NCBI GenBank assembly: GCA_050084515.1
Contig: CM114271.1
Coordinates: 60,388,001-60,452,000 of the forward strand
Reading direction: 5' to 3'
Source of the DNA: Blasia pusilla
Taxonomy: Eukaryota; Marchantiophyta; Marchantiopsida; Blasiales
DNA length: 64,000 nt
This document shows, piece by piece, positions 27,433 to 37,445 of this stretch. Numbering within the stretch: the stretch's first letter is position 1; each line of letters opens with the position of its first letter. The notes beneath the pieces are model-generated. The model searched no databases. It saw only the letters and a program-made list of their open reading frames with translations, and was not told the origin of the DNA. A program made the translations under genes and the position numbers.

Positions 27433-28965
27433 CTCAAAGAACTGGAGTAGATCGATGGTAGCTTCCATTGTAGATCAGTAGGATCTGGTTAGAGGCTTCG
27501 AGGCAACTCGTGGTAGCTCGGGGCGAGTGGGCGTGAGAGGCGGAGTAAGGAGCAAGGAGCAAGCAAGCAAGCTTGCTTGCTTGGGCGTGAGGCAATTTTT
27601 GCAGGATTTGGGATTTGAGTGTTGCATAACTGGTCATCCAAGTCAATGGTTTCCACCATGCCTGAGAACCTTTGGGGTCCCCTCGTGGACCCATACGTAT
27701 GGCAATCATCCATGTCCCACAACAACGGTGTGGCAACATACACGACATTCTATGGCCTCTCGGGTAACTCAAAATCTCTTGACGTCACCTCTAGAGTAAC
27801 TACAACTCGCAGCTGAGGTGGTTCCTCGTGTGGAAATCCTTGATACCTAGACCTACTCTGTGTTAATCCTCCCCCATTTCTACCACTACCACGCTCCCCA
27901 ATACCATGTGGATGCACCGTGGTGAAACCAGCAAACTACTATGACTCACTCTCGAGCCACTAGCTCTACACTAGACAATGCCCAAACCATGGACGCGCCC
28001 CCACTTATCTCACTAGAGATCAACACTTGGCATAAATCCCGCAGACAAAGTCACTCCCGACTAGTGTGATATACATCCATCCCACCAAGATCTCTACAAT
28101 AGTCAAAGTAGTGCTTTGCACTCACCAACGCACTAGCAATATGTGTGTCACCCAAAAATTACCCTCAAACATCTAAGTAAGCATCAAGGTAAGTGAGTAA
28201 ATTCCCCTCTGTGCAACACTTAGTCATCACTTCCTTGTGGGTGTGATGGTAACACAACATGCAAAAGAACTCTCCAGTTAAGCACATTCCGGAGGAATAG
28301 GACTAGGATGGGTTACTTGGAAGTTATGGTGAACTGGATCACCACCAGCTTGCCAATTAAGTCCCATCTTTAGGCTATTCTGCCTGGAGGACGCTTAACT
28401 GCTGAGTTCTTAACTATGCCAGTCTACACACTGTTGTACATCATTTGGTGATGTTCGGAGATGTGTTAGGCGCTTTATGCATCTCAAGTTTTTGGTTGAT
28501 GTACCTCTAGTGCATAGTACAGTGTAGCCTCTCCATGCAGGTGATATTTTCAGGTGCTACGAGTTCGACTAGCACGTCATCGACCCGCGGCGGAGTAGCT
28601 ATTGCGTTAGAATTGTGTGGTGGGTTTTGTGGATTCAGGGGGCATCATGTTTGGTGGATTGTGTTACCTTGATTTCCATTTGCGATTGGAGGGTTGTCGT
28701 TGGACTTCCTGTGTTTGGATCCCCTCCATCGTTGCTTCTTGCTTGCGCGCCCATTGTTAGGGTTGACGCTGATTTCCAGAGTAGTGTTACTCCTGTGTGC
28801 TACCGCTAGTGAGGCTGGAGGGATGACGAGTAGACCGTGGGAGGCTTCTTGTGGTGATGACAAGTTAGGTTGCCTACACCCATAGCTAGTAGAGCTAGAA
28901 TAGTATAGCGACATCGACGTCACTTGGTTATTTGGCGGTGGTAATTTGGTGGTGGTGCGGCATCG
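27433..28965 (+). other. Long leader of gypsy copy 1
   Basis: About 1.5 kb between LTR and gag without a supported gene. It contains a perfect palindrome of CAAGCAAGCAAG with its reverse complement (about 27560-27583). Open frames here are short and unlike known proteins. The leader does not obviously match the leader of copy 2. Confidence 0.5.
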
Positions 28966-30349
28966 GTGTTGGTCATCACGGAGCTGTCTGGTGGTCTGGT
29001 TGGAGACTGTGGTGCGCACAGTGGTGGTTTCACACGGAGTGGATTTAGGTATCGGCTACCTTTTCTACTTCCGACGGTTGATGAAGAGGAGGACGAGGGT
29101 GTTTCAAACACCGAGTCTTCTACGTTGTTATCGAGTGTTGCAGCTCCATTGATTTGGGACATGGACGGTGGATATGGGGCCATGAAGGGCCCACGATGAT
29201 ACTCGGGTGCAGTGGGCATGCAGGAGTTTGATACGTGGTGTGATATGCAGATGTTGCGGAACGCCACGTTGTTTACACCCTTCTTGGCTTGGAAGGGGTT
29301 GTTTCAGCACTTGGAAGGACCACCCATGGATGATTACCATGAGTTTAGGAAGGACCATGTTGCTGAGATTGAGGCGTGGAGACAATATTGGTCTCCAGGC
29401 TATGTGTCTATCACCCATGGTGGTATTGGTAGTAGTGCTCCTACTATGCCAGCCAGCCCGACGTTGAGTGGTACGAGCACGAGCCGGAGTGGGGGTACTT
29501 GTGGAGGTACTAGTGGGGGTACTAGTGCCCCACCATCGTTCAGCCCGGTTGCAGAGTTCTTCAAGAGGTTGAAGAAGAACTATCAGGGAGTGAAGACAGA
29601 GAAGTTGAGGAATCTTCAGGAATTTGAGCGAAAGATTGGTGAGAGTCTTCGTGAGGCATACACTTTCGTATCGACGCTTGATCCGATTACCAGGGTGTGA
29701 TCGAGGATCAGCGATCGATTTTGGTATGGGATCTTGGACAGAGATTTGCGCCGTAGGGTACGTGATTCTACTCTTATGAGTGATGATTCACCCACATTGA
29801 CCCATGTGTTCGCACTATCTGAGAAGATTGAGCTTAACATGGTGAAGGAGAGAGTGGTGACATCCGCATTCAGTAGGGATACAACAACTACTTCGTGTGT
29901 TCAGCAGCCCCCACCTCGAGTCTCGTAGTAGTGGTGGTGGAAGTAGTAGTGGGAGTCGTGGGGATACACACGACCTCAGTCAGTCCTAGAGGGACACTTG
30001 CGTAGAGACCATTGCCTTCATTTGCTGCCCCGCAGAAGGGCGATCATGTTGGACATGTGGAGGTGATCATGTTAGGAAGTTTTGTCCCCAAGAGGATGGG
30101 AGACGAACTTTGGAGGATGGGCCTCAGTCGGCCCCAACTCAGTGTGATCATTGCGGGAGACCAGGTCATCCTCGAGAGCGTTGCTTTGATCTTCATCCAA
30201 AGTTGAGATTAGGCCGCGGCCGTGGTAGAGTAACTCCAAGAGGCCGAGGTGGTAGAGGTGGTAGGGGTGGTAGAGGTGGACCAGTGGTTGGAGAGCCTAC
30301 GGTGGCTACCCCTACCACTCTGCAGTCGGCTATGACCGCCGAGGATTGA
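28966..30349 (+). pseudogene. Gag of gypsy copy 1 with zinc knuckles and RGG box
   Basis: The nucleocapsid precursor. One frame runs from 28966 to 29928 with in-frame stops at 29197 and 29698, then shifts. The gag core includes LFQHLEGPPMDDYHEF, shared with copy 2, and later FKRLKKNYQGVK. Two zinc knuckles follow: CWTCGGDHVRKFC (one residue short between Cys and His) and CDHCGRPGHPRERC (canonical CX2CX4HX4C, near 30135-30180). A Gly/Arg-rich RGG-like tail (about 30215-30285) could bind RNA. The true start codon is uncertain. Confidence 0.78.
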
Positions 30350-30499
30350 GTAGTTGGAGCGAGTTGGCTACTATGGTCGGTATCCAAAGATAGATGAGGT
30401 TCGGGAGCAGGGGCTTCCACCTCTTATGGAGGGGATGATCTCTCTTATATGGCGAGTGCAGCATAGGTTGAGGCATCAGCTGCAGTTATGAGAGGAGCC

Positions 30500-30837
30500 T
30501 ATCGAGCGTGAGAGCCACGTGGTGCTACTGTGGAGTTGGACCCATAGAGGAGTGGGACGTCCTCACGACTGGCGTTCAACTCTTCGGGATTCTCCGTCTC
30601 CTCTATAGCTTCACGGTCCGGCATTGGTTCCTCTCTCGGTTCACATCGCTTGATTCGGCGCTTCTTGGGTTGTTCTCCCTCGATCGCCATCTCCAAGCCA
30701 ACTCACTCAGATCTCCTCCTCGTTTCTTGCGTCCCTCCTTGAGCGTCCGAGTCTAGCCGCTACCTTGAAATTTCCCAAGCGTCCGGCTGATCCCACGACC
30801 CCAAGTTCTCGCTCACCAAGGATTTGCTCTGATACCA
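30500..30837 (-). mobile_element. Internal fragment of an inserted LTR element with tRNA-Met primer site
   Basis: Minus-strand sequence directly next to the LTR at 30840-31836. GCTCTGATACCA at 30826-30837 is the complement of TGGTATCAGAGC, the common initiator-Met tRNA primer-binding site, two bases from the LTR start. This fixes the element's orientation as minus. The open frame 30696-30499 (65 codons, charged) may be its gag start. The left boundary near 30500 is approximate. The insert has replaced the copy-1 gag end and most of the protease. Confidence 0.7.
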
Positions 30838-30839
30838 CT

Positions 30840-31836
30840 TGTCGCGCCCCTACTCTCCTTGAACGTCAATCTTTAGTGTTGCGGAAGCGTGCGTTCAGTA
30901 GGTCACGAACTCATCGCCGATCTGCACCCAAACACGCACTCGTTAGTCGGGTTTGGTCAACGGCGTTCAACCCACCGAGTCCTCAACTCGGCGTCTCATC
31001 AAGCTCAACCTTCCTTAGTTCCTAGCTCCCAACACATGGCAAGTCCTTCAAGACTTGGAACAGACTTCTGGTTAGTCCAGGATCTGAAACGGCACTTGCA
31101 CGCCTAGCGATCCCAAGCATTTCAACGGTCCTCGTGTGAGTTCCGAACCGAGACCCAAGTAATTGAGTCGCGGCGTGAAATCCAAGAGGGATGTCTAAAA
31201 TCGCCTCAATGGACTTGGTGCAGGTTTTCCAACCCAACGCCCAAACTCGCGTTCCGTTCCATGCCCTTGAGCCGCCCCGCGGCGCCCAAAGTGGGGTTTG
31301 GGTTCCAAGCACTCTCGGAGACCTTCCCCCTTACTAATACTTCTGGGGTTCTCCAATAACCCCTCCCCTTTGGGAAAAGAGGTTCGGGCCCTTCATTGTG
31401 GCCCTCAACCCGACTCCCCTTACAGTCATTTTCGGGTTGTATCTCGGCCGCTGCTTATGCGTTTGCAAAGATCTTTAGTGCGTTTGGACCGGCTCTCCAT
31501 AAGCTTTCCAACGCACGCTTATTTGCTCCAAACGCGTCTTGGCGCTAAAAGCTATGACCATAAATAAAGTCGGAAACTCTCAAACGCAAGTGGCGTTCCA
31601 AATCCGGATCTTTCCTTTGGCAACCCACTTCCTAGACTCGACTTCTTTCAAGTCTCATTCCGCGTTTGGTCCAGGTTTCTGAGTCACGACCATCACATCT
31701 GAAACGCGACTTCTCGCTCGCGTCTCGTCTCTTGTCTCTTCTTTGAGACAACTCCAACGCGCAAACCATCTTAGCGTGAGCCCGCTAATGTTCCGATGTT
31801 CCGCTTGGCACTTGTTTGGTCATGAGGGTCGCGACA
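30840..31836 (-). repeat. LTR (997 bp) of the element inserted in copy 1
   Basis: It begins TGTCGCGCCCC and ends GGTCGCGACA, with the terminal inverted pair TGTCGCG/CGCGACA. It is nearly identical to the solo LTR at 52065-53067. With the adjacent primer site it is the 5' LTR of a minus-strand element whose remainder is deleted. Confidence 0.88.
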
Positions 31837-31980
31837 TTGGGAGTATCTGCGGTTGTCACATCAGCCGAGTCGTATGATGTACTCGTTGGAGGAGCAGTAT
31901 TGTACCCGATGGGTTTTCACATGGATTAGTGGACTGAGACAGCGTCTGATAGACTTGGTTGGCAGTCCGGGGATGGACGT
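31837..31980 (+). pseudogene. Protease remnant of gypsy copy 1
   Basis: After the LTR the frame reads VVTSAESYDVLVGGAVLYPM, matching ESYNVLVGGAVLYPM after the protease of copy 2 (near 50120). The active-site half is missing because of the inserted LTR element. Confidence 0.65.
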
Positions 31981-33518
31981 ATGAGCCAAGTTCCTGTGAG
32001 ATTTATTTATGGGGCTCGACCAGGAGGGTCTTACCCAACAGTGTTAGCATCTGTGGTTGGTTTTAGTGGAGTAGTCACTTGGCCAGGAGACTTTTTGGAG
32101 GGTAATGTTTCTGCTATGGATTCTCCTGCGCAAGAGGAGGTAGAGGAGGTCCCTATTTTTGCATCCGTGGCATCCTCATTGTTAGATGTGCCACTTTGGA
32201 GTTCAGGCGGTGCACTACGGCAGAAGGCTGATCGCCTAGTGCAGGAGGCTTGGTGTGAGGCTGTTATACCTCACGAGGAAGAGGAGGCCCCACGGCGGAC
32301 TCCTACTTTTGGTCCAGTTGGGTTATCCCCTTTGGATACTACACCCATCGTATGGCTGTATCCGCTGGAGGGCATTTGTGTGTTAGATCTCTTTGGTGGA
32401 ATTAGCACTGGTTTGGCTGCAGTGTTGCAGGCCGGTATTCCTGTGCGGAGATACGTGTATGTGGAGCGAGATGAGACGGCCCAGAGAGTCTCATTCTGAC
32501 ATATTGGTCAGTTGATGCGGAGATATCCTGAGTTGTTGCCGCCATCAGCTATTCGTGGGTACCAACGTGCTTTGCCGTCACACATTGCATTGTTGGGGGC
32601 GCAGGACCTTGAGAGGGTTGGTCCTGTGGATTTGGTGATTCTTTGGATGGCCATGTCGGTCATACACGCATGAGTCATGGTGAGGGATTACACGACCCTA
32701 GGTCTCGATTGTTTTGGGAGATGTTACGGGTGTTACGACATCTTGGTTCATCACGACGTGCTCCGGCTTACATTCGGAGAATGTTCCATTGTTGGGTGAC
32801 ACTCGGACCGGATGATGGCGAGTGTTCATGAGGTGCGGTCTTGGATTGGACCGGTCGTGTTGTTGGAATCTGCCATGAAGTTGGCTCGCGTGCACATCGT
32901 CCACGCTTGTGGTGGACAAACTTGTTGCCTAGGGAGGTTCTACGTCGAGCATATGATGCAGTGCAGTGGGATCCTTGCCTTACCGTGGATAGTATCTTGG
33001 ATACTGGGCGACTTTCTGAGGTGGTGAGGGTTATTGATCAGTCACCCATGGCAGTGGTGAACCGTGTGGGCCACCCTAGGATGGCACTACCCACATTTGT
33101 GAGTTTTCCCTCGTCACATGCCTACATAGAAGGTGGTCCGGGGCTTGTATGGGATTCTCATGTGCGACAGTTGGTGGAGCCTAACGCTGATGAGAGAGAG
33201 CGTGCGATGGGATTTGCATGGTGTGTGACGGTTGCTTCTATTTCTGAGGCTTCACAACGTCATGTGTTGGGTCAGGCCATGGACCTGAATTGTTTGACTT
33301 GGATTTTGAGTCTTGGTATGGCCGAGCAGCGTCGACTTCGGACTATGTCTGTGGGTCTTCCACCCCTTGTAATGAGCTTGATGGCTATCGGGACGGTAGA
33401 GGCATCGGCTGGGGGCGAGGAGAGTAGTATTTTGCATCCTTGGAGTAAATGGGATGTAATGGCTGGGCATGTGGAGTTGGTTGCTCATGCTGGTGGAGGA
33501 GTTATTTGCTCGAGATGA
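31981..33518 (+). pseudogene. DNMT3-like C5-cytosine methyltransferase inside the gypsy polyprotein (copy 1)
   Basis: Transfers methyl groups to cytosine C5 in DNA; here it is a domain of a retrotransposon polyprotein between protease and RT. Motif I reads VLDLFGGISTGLAAVLQAGI with the following acidic YVYVERDE (about 32370-32475). Motif IV appears as DLVI, then GWPC, with a frameshift between (about 32630-32655). RSRLFWEML follows. Motif VI (ENVPLLGDTR) is readable in a shifted frame near 32778-32808. RAHRPRLWWTN (about 32890) and the C-terminal ERERAMGF with RHVLGQAMDLNCLTWI (about 33195-33305) complete it. This motif order and spacing match DNMT3/plant de novo enzymes rather than bacterial restriction enzymes. 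At least three frameshifts and a stop at 32497 make this copy inactive. An N-terminal ~110 residues are unassigned. Confidence 0.85.
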
Positions 33519-33567
33519 TGGTGTAGCTAAGGGTGTACCATCTTGTGAGGGGGTTGCGTAGCAGCCA

Positions 33568-35844
33568 ATGGCATCGTCCTCTCCTTCTAGTGTGGCAGTG
33601 GAGGAGACTTGGGAGCCATTACTTGGGCCCAAGCTTACGGGAGGTGAGAAACGACGCTTGACAGAGTTCCTACGTGCTTATAGGAGTTGTTTTGCCTTTA
33701 GCATGAAGGAGTTGGGTTCTCTGGTTGGACCCGGTATACAGATTGATTTGGCTAGTGATACGCCAATCTTCCGTCGTCCCTACCGATATAGTGATATGGA
33801 GAGGGACCTGATTCAGAGTAGGATGTTGGACCTTTTGGAGGCTGGATTAGTGGAGTTGTCGCATAGAGAGTATGCATCAGCCACTGTCATGCCTCCTAAA
33901 AAGGATATGCATGGCAACTACACGGATAGGCGGATGTGTGGAGATTACCGTCCTATCAATCAGCAAACCAAGGCCGATAGGTATGCCATGCCTACACCTG
34001 AGGAGATCTTTGATGTGGTGGGACAGGCAAAGATTTTCAGTACTTTGGATCTTCGGGCAGGATACCATCGATTGCCGATTCGGGAGAGTGACAAGGCCAA
34101 GACAACATTTTGGGGTGTCAACTCTCATGGCAAGTATTGTTTGTACCAGTGGAAATTCTTACCCTTTGGGTTGAAGAATGCACCTGCCGAGTTTCAGAGA
34201 GTGATGGATAGGATCCTAGGAGGGTTGGATTTTGTTCGGTGTTACATTGATGATATCTTGGTGTTCAGTAACCTGGTGGAGGAGCATCAGATACATTTGC
34301 AGATGGTGTTTGAGCGGTTGAAAGCTCATGGTCTACGTTTGCATCCAGGAAAGTGTAAGTTCTTCCATGAGGATGTTGAGTACTTGGGTCATGTGATCTA
34401 TCCAGGTGGTTTGGGAGTTCAGCAAGCAAAGGTGGAGGCTATTGCACTTATTTTGCGTCTGGTAGATGTGAGTAGAGTTCGAGCATTCATGGGATTGGCG
34501 AACTACTATCGGAGGTATGTGAAGGGATTTTGTGCTATGGCAAAGCCTTTGAACCAATTGCTGAAATCAGATCAAGAGTGGCATTGGGGAGATGATCAAG
34601 AGAGAGCTTTTGTGGAGCTTAAGGCCCAGTTGGTGGCGGCGCCTATCTTGAGGAGACCTATCAGAGGGCGCCCATTTCAGTTTCACACTGATTGGAGTAG
34701 GTTAGGACTTGGAGCGGTGTTGACACAACATGATGATGAGCACATGGAGTTTGTGGTGGCCTATGCAAGTCGTTCGAATAATGCAGTGGAGTCGCGCTAT
34801 AGTTCATATGAGGGAGAGTGCTTGGCAGTAGTGTGGGCTGTGGCACACTTTAGGTGTTACTTGTTTGGCACACAATTTACCCTTGTTACTGATCACAAGC
34901 CGCTCAAGTGGTTGATGGAGTCTGACAAGCTTACAGGGAAGCTTGCATGGTGGGCTCTTATCTTACAGGAGTATGACTTCCAGGTGGTACATAGACCTGG
35001 AGTTGCCAACCTTCATGCTGATGGGTTGAGTAGGAACCCATGTACTAGGCAAGAGGATATAACTGGGGCTAGATGGCATGGCGAGGTTGATGAGGAGATG
35101 GTGTCAGGTTGGTATGCATCCGCCTTTTTATGTTGGTTAGGGGTGGACTCTAGTATGGAGGAGCACATGATATCTTACTCTAGTCAGAGGATAGATGGCC
35201 AGCCTTCAGATCCTAAGGTTGGAGATGGTGGTACGGATCAGCCTGATATTCATGATGATGCGTTGGTGTTGGAGTTCCTACGGACCAGTAGGGTGCCAGG
35301 CATAGTGAGTGCCAAGGAGCGAGACCGTGTTCTTCAACGTGCTAAGAGGTATCGATTGGAGGGAACACATATTCTCCGCGTGTGGGAGGATGGTAGAGTA
35401 CGAGTAGTGCCACATTTGGCTCAGAGAGAGCGCATTGTGCGACATGCCCATGAGGAGTTGGGACATTTTGGGGTAAAGCGTATGTATAGCTTACTCCTTG
35501 GTCAGTATTGGTGGCGTGGCATGCATACTCAGGTGCAGCAGTTGGTGTCACGTTGTATGGTTTGTGACCGGGTGAGGGCATCATTTAATGCCCCTACACC
35601 ACAATTACACCCCTTGCCTATTATGGGGTTGGGTTACCGTTGGAGTGTGGACTTTGCGGGATCGTTACCGTTGACTGTACGACATCATCGATATGTGTTG
35701 GTGATGGTGGAGCACTTCTCCAAGTGGATTGAGTTGGTGGCATTACCGGACAAGGCAAGTGAGGGAACTGCGTATGCGTTTCTTGATAGAGTGCTTAGTC
35801 ATTTTGGTGCACAAGCTGAAGTCTTTGACCGACCAGGAGTCTGA
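33568..35844 (+). CDS. Ty3/gypsy RT, RNase H and integrase N-half (copy 1)
   Basis: A 758-codon open frame. RT: FRRPYRYSDMERDLIQSR (about residue 68), MCGDYRPINQQT, LPFGLKNAPAEFQRVM and the catalytic YIDDILVFS (about 225). The thumb includes FMGLANYYRRYVKGF. RNase H: FHTDWSRLGLGAVLTQ (~373), YEGECLAVVWA and TDHKPLKWL (~441). A tether ends at VANLHADGLSR. Integrase: zinc module HAHEELGHFG then CMVCDR (~625-670) and the first catalytic Asp in WSVDFAGSLP (~693). The frame ends by a frameshift near 35822, before the second catalytic Asp. The methyltransferase lies in another frame directly upstream. The ATG marks an open frame, not a proven start, since gypsy pol is normally a fusion. Confidence 0.92.
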   Translation: MASSSPSSVAVEETWEPLLGPKLTGGEKRRLTEFLRAYRSCFAFSMKELGSLVGPGIQIDLASDTPIFRRPYRYSDMERDLIQSRMLDLLEAGLVELSHREYASATVMPPKKDMHGNYTDRRMCGDYRPINQQTKADRYAMPTPEEIFDVVGQAKIFSTLDLRAGYHRLPIRESDKAKTTFWGVNSHGKYCLYQWKFLPFGLKNAPAEFQRVMDRILGGLDFVRCYIDDILVFSNLVEEHQIHLQMVFERLKAHGLRLHPGKCKFFHEDVEYLGHVIYPGGLGVQQAKVEAIALILRLVDVSRVRAFMGLANYYRRYVKGFCAMAKPLNQLLKSDQEWHWGDDQERAFVELKAQLVAAPILRRPIRGRPFQFHTDWSRLGLGAVLTQHDDEHMEFVVAYASRSNNAVESRYSSYEGECLAVVWAVAHFRCYLFGTQFTLVTDHKPLKWLMESDKLTGKLAWWALILQEYDFQVVHRPGVANLHADGLSRNPCTRQEDITGARWHGEVDEEMVSGWYASAFLCWLGVDSSMEEHMISYSSQRIDGQPSDPKVGDGGTDQPDIHDDALVLEFLRTSRVPGIVSAKERDRVLQRAKRYRLEGTHILRVWEDGRVRVVPHLAQRERIVRHAHEELGHFGVKRMYSLLLGQYWWRGMHTQVQQLVSRCMVCDRVRASFNAPTPQLHPLPIMGLGYRWSVDFAGSLPLTVRHHRYVLVMVEHFSKWIELVALPDKASEGTAYAFLDRVLSHFGAQAEVFDRPGV

Positions 35845-36688
35845 GTTTCAGGGTGAGTTTCTGGTCTTGTGTGACAGGGCGTTGATTGATCATCGGACCA
35901 CGTCTCGAGATCATCCAGAGGCGGATGGTTTGGCTGAGCATGTGGTTCAGACAGTGAAGAGGGCATTGCGCAAGTATGGCCTACAGAAGGGGCATCTTGG
36001 AGAGTGGTATATTCAGTTGCCATGGTTAGCCATGGGGTATAGGTTCACTCGCCAAGCATCCTTGGCTTCCTTCTCACCTTATTTTCTGTTATACGGCCGA
36101 GATCCAGACTTGCCAGCAACAATTCGTTGGGAGTCTAGTGAGGTGGTGAACCTTGATGACCCAGAGATGTGGATGAGGGTGTGTTCTCAGCGGGCGGAGC
36201 TCTTTCGGAGAGTTATGCCAACAGTCTTTGAGAATCTTGCCATTGCTCAACACAGGGATACGTTGCGGTATGCAACCATTCGGGATGGAGGTTATCGACC
36301 ATCGATTTGTAGGTTCCATGTGGAGGACTATGTCTATTTGCAGCAGATTGCACCGACAACGTTGGATGTGACGGCAGGCCGCACTATTTTACGAGTGCGC
36401 GAGGTGTTAGCTTCTGGAGTTCTCATGTTGGAGGGTCGTGATGGAGTTGTTTGGAAGGACCATGTGCGTAATTGTACGCCATGTCATCTTCCAAATGTGG
36501 ATGGTACTGTTGACCCAAGCTTAGCCATGATACGTGCTAGCTTGAGGTGCATGTTGTGTGGATCTGCTGGTAACGCAGCCCGTATGTTGGTGTATGATCG
36601 GTGTTCTAGGGGTTGGCACATGATGTGTTTGACTCCACGTATGGATGTTGTTCCTACTGGAAGGTGGGTTTTTCCTCGATGTACTTAG
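35820..36688 (+). pseudogene. Integrase C-half with C-terminal PHD finger (copy 1)
   Basis: The frame continues after a shift with LTDQESEFQGEF (second catalytic Asp) and HPEADGLAEHVVQTVKRAL (catalytic Glu), completing the integrase core. Next comes LPWLAMGYRF and a C-terminal domain with YLQQI. The last 45 residues (36548-36682) form a PHD-finger-like module: CMLC, then YDRCSRGWHMMCL, VPTGRWV and a final PRC. This follows the C4-H-C3 order, but the third Cys is Tyr and the seventh is Phe, so this copy cannot fold a normal zinc site. PHD fingers read histone H3 tails. It takes the place of the chromodomain in chromoviral integrases. The stop follows directly. Confidence 0.8.
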
Positions 36689-36860
36689 GAGAGGTAGATG
36701 ACTTGATCTTTGCATGATATGGATTATAGATGTGCGACTAACGATGGGGCAACCTAGCACCCGGCCTTTTGATTCGGGCATCCAAGAAGGTGTATAGCAT
36801 GTAGTAGATGTATAGGGCTACCTGGGAGTTAGAGGGACCTAACCTTGATTAGGGGGCGAG

Positions 36861-36965
36861 TTGTGGTACACTTGTGTTTGTGGATACTCTCGTCTATTTT
36901 ATGTATGTATGTGAGTATGGTATGTCAGCAATGTACGTTGTATGACGATGTGGATTCGCACGACA
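36861..36965 (+). repeat. 105-bp copy of the LTR end, before the 3' LTR
   Basis: GTTGTGGTACACTT through GATTCGCACGACA matches 37338-37441 with few differences. It means the last segment of the LTR exists on both sides of the shared LTR body, as if a truncated LTR preceded the full 3' LTR. Confidence 0.85.
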
Positions 36966-36969
36966 GCTG

Positions 36970-37441
36970 TCATGACCATACGGATTATGTCGTAGAGTAT
37001 AGTGTGCTAGTAGAGGTCATTCCTTATGTAGGACCGTCGTGGCTTGGTAGAGATGCGGTTTCTTACATAGGGTTGGGGGTTACTCAGTTGGGGGTGACTT
37101 TCCCAATAGGGCCCGCTCTTAGGTTGGAGGATATAAGGTGGAGTGCACTCAAAGAACAGTCAGTTCTTTGAGTTGAGCCTGTTGCGTTGGGAGTTAGCCT
37201 TGGTAGTAAGTAGAGCTCTTGGCTATGGTGTTTCCCGCAAGCTTCGACCTAGATTCTCCCATCGTGGAGTGGATTTGGCTCGATTGTATGTGATTCTATA
37301 CGTGTTTTATGACAGTAGGTCTTTCACGGATTTCAGTTGTGGTACACTTTTGTTTGTGGATACTCTCGTCTATATTATGTATGTATGTGAGTATGGTATG
37401 TCAGCGATGTATGTTGTATGACGATGTGGATTCGCACGACA
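36970..37441 (+). repeat. 3' LTR of gypsy copy 1
   Basis: It runs from TGTCATGACC to CGCACGACA, giving the terminal pair TGTC/GACA. The first 368 bp match the 5' LTR; the last 104 bp match 36861-36965. CTTG follows directly, as it precedes the 5' LTR. A TATA-like box (37132-37137) and a stem-loop (about 37148-37172) are conserved. Confidence 0.85.
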
Positions 37442-37445
37442 CTTG

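Noticed and set aside
31981-32499. Bacterial restriction-modification methyltransferase or contamination
   Set aside because: Motif spacing is DNMT3-like, and the domain lies within a gypsy polyprotein in two diverged copies.
35729-36688. Chromodomain at the integrase C-terminus
   Set aside because: No chromodomain aromatic cage or fold pattern is present; the Cys/His pattern fits a PHD finger instead.
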